A DNA stretch of 64,000 nucleotides, from positions 1-64,000 of the forward strand of contig BDSL01000035.1 of NCBI GenBank assembly GCA_003116995.1, written 5' to 3'. The position numbers and the translations under genes are program-made. Origin of the DNA: Yamagishiella unicocca. Its lineage: Eukaryota > Chlorophyta > Chlorophyceae > Chlamydomonadales > Volvocaceae. Below, piece by piece: positions 58,595 through 64,000 of this stretch; position 1 is the stretch's first letter, and every line of letters begins with the position of its first letter. Under the pieces are notes generated by a model. The model did not search any database. It saw only the letters and a list, made by a program, of their open reading frames with translations, and was not told the origin of the DNA.

Positions 58595-61500
58595 TCAGCC
58601 GCCACCACCTCGCCGACCCGCCGGCTGCAACTCCACCTCGGCCGTCCGGGCAGAACCTGCGCCTCCGCCCCCGCCGGCCTCCTCCACCGACCCTTGGGTC
58701 ATAACCACACCCGCAGCGTTGCCACCGGCAACCGCACCTGCGCTCGGCACCGGCGCCCCGCCGGATTCACCCCCTCCGCCATCTCCCGTCTGCACAGCCC
58801 CATCACCGCCGCCCCGGGTGAGGGTGGCGCCGCCGCGATCGTAGTCCGCTGCTGCCACGACAACGGGCGGAGCAGCCAGCCGCACATCCTCCTCCTCCCC
58901 CTCCTCCTCTTCCCCCTCCTCCTCCCCCTCCACCACGTCCTCCTCCCCCCCCTCCTCCTCCAACACACCACCCCGCCCTTGCTGCCGCCCGCCCTCCTGT
59001 TCCCGCAGCGCCTCAGCCCTGTGCTCCGAAACCCGCGCGAACGGCCCGGGCTCCTGCACCGACACGGCCCGCTGCACGCTGGTGGCATTTGACGGCCGCT
59101 GGCCCATCTGTTCCATCGAGAGGGGCCGCTGCTCCGAAACCCGCCACAGCTGCGGACCAGGGCCCCAGCCCTGGCGCAGGGCCGCCTCCTGCGGCGTCAG
59201 CGGCGGCCCCGGCCCCGACTGATCAGCGGCCGCCGCCACCAGACCGGGCGGCGCCGCTGCCGCCGTGGCGTCAGTCGCTCCGGGCATCTCGTCCAGCAGG
59301 CAGACGGAGTGCCGCCGTACCCGCCCGGAGTCCATCTCGGGGTCGTCGAAGACGTCAGGCCAGTCCTGGAGGTGGTTGCGGTGGTTGCGGTGGTTGTTGG
59401 TTGGACGACGGGGTGGTTGGTGAGGCGTTGGTGAAGCTCAAGCTCAAGTCGCGAGGATAAGCGCACACGGCGCGGCGCGGCGTGTCGTGGAACGGAGCAA
59501 GGCAGAGCAAGCAGGCGGGGATTGTACGGCATGACGTACGACAGGGGGGCTGGTGGGGCGGCGGTTCACAAGGAGGAGGGTGAGGTGCAAGCAAAGGTGG
59601 AGTGGAGGTATGTGTGTGTGTGTGTGTGTTTCGTTTTCGTGCCGCCCGGACACCCGCCCGCCCGCGCCGCCCGCCCCCACCCGTATGAGCTGCTCCAGGT
59701 CCTCTTTGCTGAGCGCTAGCAGCTCCGAAGGCACCGCCGCCACCACGGAGTTCCGGCGCACCTCCCCCTCCTTGCAAGACACATAGCCCAGGTAGCCGCC
59801 AGCCTGGGGGGCAGCAGCAGGTTTGGGGGTATGAGAAGAAACACCCCGTGGCTCCGCACTGGGGGTCACAATAAAAGAACCGGTGACGCGACTGGGGGAA
59901 TGTAGTGGGTGCATTACACTAGGGTTTGGGTGGGAAGTCCGCGAGCAACCCCGTTTACACGACATAGGGGTGGGAAGGTGGGAGGCGCTGTGTTGGCCGA
60001 TGACGGATGGGGGCAGCACCGGCCCCACCTGGCCCTCCCTGCCCTGCAGCTGTGCGACGACGACCGCTCTTCTCCCCTTCTTTCGTACACGGGTTTGCCT
60101 TGCCCCCCCCCCCACAAACTATCCCCAACTATCCTGTCTCGTTGCGAAAAACGGTTTTTATACACCCCCCCACAAACAGCTTCCCTAGTACTGCCCTCCT
60201 CCGAATTACCCTCCCCGGTGCAGCACTGGTGACGAACTCCTTACCCTGCTCCGCGCCCCTCCTTGCGCCCACTCCCGCGCCGCGCCCCCAACCCAACAAC
60301 ACCCCCACCCCCTAGCACGTTCCTGCCCCTTCCCCTCGCACTCTTGTTGCTGCCAGTTGCCCTAACCGCGAAACGTTCCGCCAACACACACAGCGATCCA
60401 CGGCAGTCCCCACTAGCTCTCCCCCCCAGGGGTCTCGCCTTTTTTATTATCTCCCGCCCCGCTTCCCGCTTCCCCTCGGCCCCCCTCCCCCCGCTTCCCG
60501 CTACCCCTCGGCCCCCTCCTCACCTGGACGCTGCCCAGCACCTTGGAGGCCGTCATCCGCTCCGGCCGCATCGACGCGCTGCGGTGCGGCACGTGTTGCT
60601 GCTGCTGGTGGTGCTGCTGGTGGTGCTGCTGTGGCGCGGATCCAATGATGCGGCTCAGGACGTCAGGAGGCCGCGCAACGGACAGTGTGCGGCTGCAGCC
60701 ACCGCCGGCCCCGGCCCCGGTCCCGGCGGCGACGGCGGAGCCGTGGGGAGGGGCTAGCATTCCAGGGAAGGACTTGGAGCGCGGGTAGGGAGGCGCCGCC
60801 CCCACTGGCGGCTGAGGCGCCGCCCCTACTGGCGGCTGAGGCGCCGCGCCGTCGCCGCTGGGGCGCAGCCCCCGCGCCGCACCGCTCGCGCGCCGCCAGT
60901 TCCCGCCGGCGCCGGAGGCGCTGCCGGGAGGGGACAGTGGCGGCGTTTCTGCCTGCGGCGGGCCGCCGCTGCCGCGCCGCAGCACCGAGTTGATGGACCT
61001 GCCGGCTGCGGTCACGGTCTTGGAGAGCAGCGCGAGGTGGCGGAAGCGCCTGGCCTTGGAGCGGGCGTGGCTGGCCGACCCCCGGGTCACGCCGTCGTGG
61101 GTGCAGGGCACCTCGCGGCGAACTGAGAGCTGGCCGGCTGCGGGGGCGGAGGCGAGGGAGGGGCGGGGGGCGGGGCAGGGGGACCGGGTGGTAGGGGGGG
61201 CGGGGCAGGGGGACCGGATGGTAGGGGGGGCGGGGCAGGGGGACCGGGTGGTAGGGGGGGCGGGGCAGGGGGACCGGATGGTAGGGGGGGCGGGGCAGGG
61301 GGACCGGATGGGGAGGGGGGGCGGGGCAGGGGGACCGGATGGTAGGGGGGGCGGGGCAGGGGGACCGGATGGTAGGGGGGGCGGGGCAGGGGGACCGGAT
61401 GGGGAGGGGGGGCGGGGCAGGGGGACCGGGTGGTAGGGGGGCGGGGCAGGGGGACCGGGTGGTAGGGATGGCGGCGGCGGAGCGTGCTTGGGGGGTAGCG

Positions 61501-63638
61501 AGGAGGCGGCACGGAGACGACACGTAGAGAGGGCGACGACGCAAAGCCTAGGATCAGGGGTAGCGCAGGAGTGTGTAAATGCGTGTTTGCCACAGAACCC
61601 CGCAGAACCCCGCCTAAGGCACCAGCCAGGGGGCGGGTGCGGCGGGACATCATTGCTGCGCTGAGCGGCCCCCCCCTCCCCCTCCCCGGTAATGGTCGGT
61701 ATCCGGGCCGGGAGACGGGCTGCACCGCCCCTCGCATCGCCGCCCCCTATTCCGCCCACCCGTTTCTCCGTCTTCCGCCTTACACGTCGCCGCGCTTTTG
61801 CTTATTCGTTTCCTTTCCCTTCACACAGCCCCAACAGGACGACTCCACAAGTTTGCCCGTAGTCGGTCCCAATGCTCCAGCTTGCGCCCCAAAAACGGTG
61901 TCCGACGCCCATGCGCCAAGTATCCTGTCCTTGTCGCGTAAATGGGTTTTATGCCAACCCCTCCGCCCTCCCCCTCCGCCCTCCCCCTCCGCCCTCCCCC
62001 CTCCCCCCCGCTGCTGCCAGCACCACCTCCAAGGCAGGCCAACGTCAACGCTCCAACCCGTTCCCCAACGCCCCCCACAGCACGCACCCGCCACAAAGTA
62101 GATCTCGCTGCCGATCTCGCCCTCGCGTACGACATACTCCTCACTGTCGTACAACCGCGTCTGCAGCCGCAGCAGCAGCTCCACCACAAACTGCGGCGGC
62201 CGCGTCTGCATGAACGGCACGCTGTGGACCACCTTGTCGTACAGGTGCAGCACGACCTCGTTACGCAGCACGCGGGGCAGCCCTGCGGGGAGGGGCCGGG
62301 GGGGGGGGGGATTTCGAGGAAGACCCGTGGAGGGAGGAGGAGGGGGCGCAGGAATGGTTGTTGGGCACAACGAAGCCCAAGAAGAGGGAGCCAAAAGAGG
62401 GCACAGGGAGGGGGTTGGGGGCCGCGGCTGGCGGACCAGACCGGCGCTGTCACAATCATGTCGCCAGCAGCGTGCATCGTCACACTCATTCACCCAGCCC
62501 CCGGGGCCAACTTTCCGGCGTGCACCACCCCCCGCACCCAGTACCCGCCGATCGGCGCCGCTGGTTTGGCAGCCACACTCCAATCCATTGCGGCATTCAC
62601 CAGCCACCTCCCCTCCCCTCGAAACCCTCCCCCGACAGCCGGCAGCCTCCCCAGACTGTGTGTCCTCTCCACCCCCAGCCTACGCCGTGCCCACGGGTTT
62701 CCGTTGGCCCCCCGGCCCAGCTCACCCTTGATGACCTCCCGGTCCTTATCACTGAGCTGGCGCCACATGAGCGCGTCCTGATAGCGCTGCACCCGGTTGG
62801 CCACGCTGCCGCGGATGTGGCGCTTCTGGACGAACTGAAAAACGTCCTGACGCTTCTGCTGCATGTCAGCCTGCGGGTCGCGAAGGGGGGGGGTGTACAA
62901 ACCGTTTACGCGACAGGGACAGGATAGCAGGGGGGGAATGGCCGGGGCGGGGAGGGCGGGGAGGATAACGGAGCCGGGGAGGGTGGCCGGGGCGGGGAGG
63001 GTAACGGAGCCGGGGAGGGTGGCCGGGGCGGGGAGGGTAACGGAGCCGGCGCCCCTGTTGTCCGGCCTTCCCCCTCCAGGAACAAGGACCCCCCCACCCG
63101 CCTCATTGTTTTAAACGTTTTTTCGGACATCCACGGGTTTCCCTCGAACCCACCCGCCTCATTCACGAACCCCCTCATTCTCCCTCGAACCCGCCTCATT
63201 CACGTATGTTCAAAACTGTTATCTCTCTCCCTTCCCCGCCAGTGGCTCTCTCCCCCTCTCTTCCATCCGATGTCGTTCTGGGAGTTTGCGCTACCCGTCT
63301 CAGCGCAGCTCCGGTCTCCTCCTCGCTCAATTCCCGGGCTTCCCCTCCACCCGCGACTCCCCATTCCAGGGTTTTGAAAAGGGCGGGCGCCGTACTACGC
63401 GTCATCCAACCCACCTGGCGCCCTGGCTGCCCGACCCGCCGCCGGACCCCTTCCTCGCCGGGCCCTATGCGTGTCGCCCCTGCCGTACCACACCCCTCCT
63501 CTCCCCCCGCGGCCCTCCGCCAGCCCCCCCTGCCGCACCCACCTGCGCGCCCCCCGCGCCTCCCATGTAGTTCCCCACGGCGCCCATGAACCAACCCGCC
63601 ATCACCACACCCGTGATGGCGGTGATGATGGCCCAGAC
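58595..63638 (-). CDS. CNG/HCN-like ion channel, C-terminal part (six exons in window, 5' incomplete)
   Basis: Exons: 63543-63638, 62726-62870, 62088-62282, 60524-61137, 59681-59803, 58595-59365; all phases agree. The first exon is a pore-lining S6-like helix (VWAIITAITGVVMAGWFMGA then VGNYMGG). Next is a C-linker (QADMQQKRQDVFQFVQKRHI, RVQRYQDALMW, LPRVLRNEVVLHLYDKVVHS) and the first half of a cyclic-nucleotide-binding domain (PQFVVELLLRLQTRLYDSEE, YVVREGEIGSEIYFVAAGQL). The fourth exon inserts about 190 low-complexity residues. The fifth resumes the domain (GGYLGYVSCKEGEVRRNSVV through LLALSKEDLEQLIR). The usual Gly-Glu of the phosphate-binding cassette is Gly-Tyr here, so ligand binding is doubtful. 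The long last exon is a Gln/Pro/Glu-rich cytoplasmic tail with a poly-acidic stretch. Earlier membrane segments and the selectivity filter must lie right of the window. Confidence 0.85.
59804..60523 (-). repeat. Channel intron with inverted motifs at both ends
   Basis: The acceptor side holds GAGAAGAAACACCCCGTGG (59833-59851). The donor side holds ACACGGGTTTGCCTT (60086-60100) and CGAAAAACGGTTTTTATACA (60145-60164), inverse in orientation. Confidence 0.65.
61171..61470 (+). repeat. 30-bp G-rich minisatellite, ten copies, in a channel intron
   Basis: Ten copies of a unit containing GGGGCAGGGGGACCGGRTGG, nine with exactly 30-bp spacing. Each copy has several G runs on the plus strand; the channel pre-mRNA therefore carries the C-rich strand, right at the acceptor of the insertion exon. 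Confidence 0.95.
61687..61960 (+). repeat. Dispersed ~250-bp repeat, copy in a channel intron
   Basis: Copy of the 19085-19335 repeat, here antisense to the host gene. It ends about 130 bp from the exon 62088-62282 donor. Confidence 0.75.
62283..62725 (-). repeat. Channel intron with inverted motifs at both ends
   Basis: The acceptor side has GAGGAAGACCCGTGG (62316-62330), identical to CSN3 intron 8. The donor side has CCACGGGTTTCCGTTGG (62691-62707), its near inverse. Confidence 0.78.
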
Positions 63639-64000
63639 CTGCCAGCAGCACCGGGGGTGGGGGAGTCAAGGGGAGAGGGCAGGCAGGGATTGCCTGTTAG
63701 GCTTTGGGGGCCAGGAGTGGGGGCCAGGGTGATGGGGAGATGGCAGGGGCCGGGGCCCAGGAGGAAGAGGCGGCGCTGCGGCTTGCAGAGCGGCACAGCG
63801 GGCAGGGGTGAGAGAGGAGGATGGGGGGCCCCGGCGAGCGGGCCCGGGACTAAACAACTGATGCCGCAGCGGCGGCGGCCAGGCGGCCGCGCCTTGGAAG
63901 ATGGCTCCAGGAGGGGCGCCAAGCCCGGCGACCAGCACACGGGGCGCTCGGGGAGCCAGGCAAGGGGACTTCCTCTGTACGGGCCTGCCACGTGTCGTAC
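63639..64000 (-). other. Upstream intron/exon sequence of the channel gene, unresolved
   Basis: The sequence before the S6 exon should hold intron and possibly the pore exon. An open frame at the right edge reads YDTWQARTEEVPLP, but no filter motif (GYG or similar) and no good donor were found. Confidence 0.4.

Noticed and set aside
60413..61759. 448-aa continuous ORF with PPPLPSGPPAP repeats
   Set aside because: The repeat part is the translated 30-bp intronic minisatellite; only 60524-61137 is coding, as shown by splice sites and phase.

Overview
This window looks like nuclear DNA of a green alga of the Chlamydomonas/Volvox group. The evidence is very GC-rich sequence, genes cut into many short exons with GT-AG introns, serine-proline hydroxyproline-rich type coding sequence, (CA)n tracts, decayed L1-like retroelements, and products found in eukaryotes or plants (COP9 signalosome subunit 3, a RUS/DUF647 protein, a plastid-targeted membrane protein, a cyclic-nucleotide-gated-type ion channel). 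The species assignment is an inference; no database was searched. Exon models were built by eye from splice sites, reading phase and family resemblance.

Layout. 1-4395: a large inverted repeat (arms 1-1282 and 3113-4395) around a 1.8 kb spacer that holds the last two exons of a SNF2-type helicase on the minus strand. 5043-6011: an intronless coiled-coil ORF (minus). 6.4-7.4 kb: degenerate minisatellites. 7.5-10.1 kb: broken L1-like elements in both orientations. 11087-17365 (minus): CSN3, nine exons, 474 aa. 17694-23302 (plus): a RUS/DUF647 protein, ten exons, 547 aa, divergent from CSN3 across 328 bp. 24251-26989 (plus): a secreted, sequon-rich protein, two exons, 750 aa. 27-38.6 kb: gene-poor, with a four-exon plastid-type membrane protein gene (30327-31516, minus), an intron-containing tRNA-Leu(CAG) at 33869-33978, and several unrecognised coding-like pieces. 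38.6-55.2 kb: a 15 kb tandem array of a ~0.86 kb unit, each unit carrying a Pro/Ser-rich exon-like segment, with nested higher-order duplications. 56.3-57.4 kb: duplicated pieces of the 32-35 kb region. 58595-63638 (minus): the 3' part of a CNG/HCN-like channel gene (S6, C-linker, interrupted cyclic-nucleotide-binding domain), running off the right edge.

The genes are independent housekeeping, signalling and surface functions rather than a pathway; the only regulatory link visible is the shared CSN3/RUS promoter. The most unusual signals are: (i) short inverted motifs at both ends of several introns in unrelated genes, suggesting intron-generating (introner-like) elements; (ii) the nested structure of the tandem array; (iii) a ~200-residue insertion inside the channel's nucleotide-binding domain; (iv) a 5-nt GTGAG left exactly between two phase-0 exons of the plastid-protein gene.
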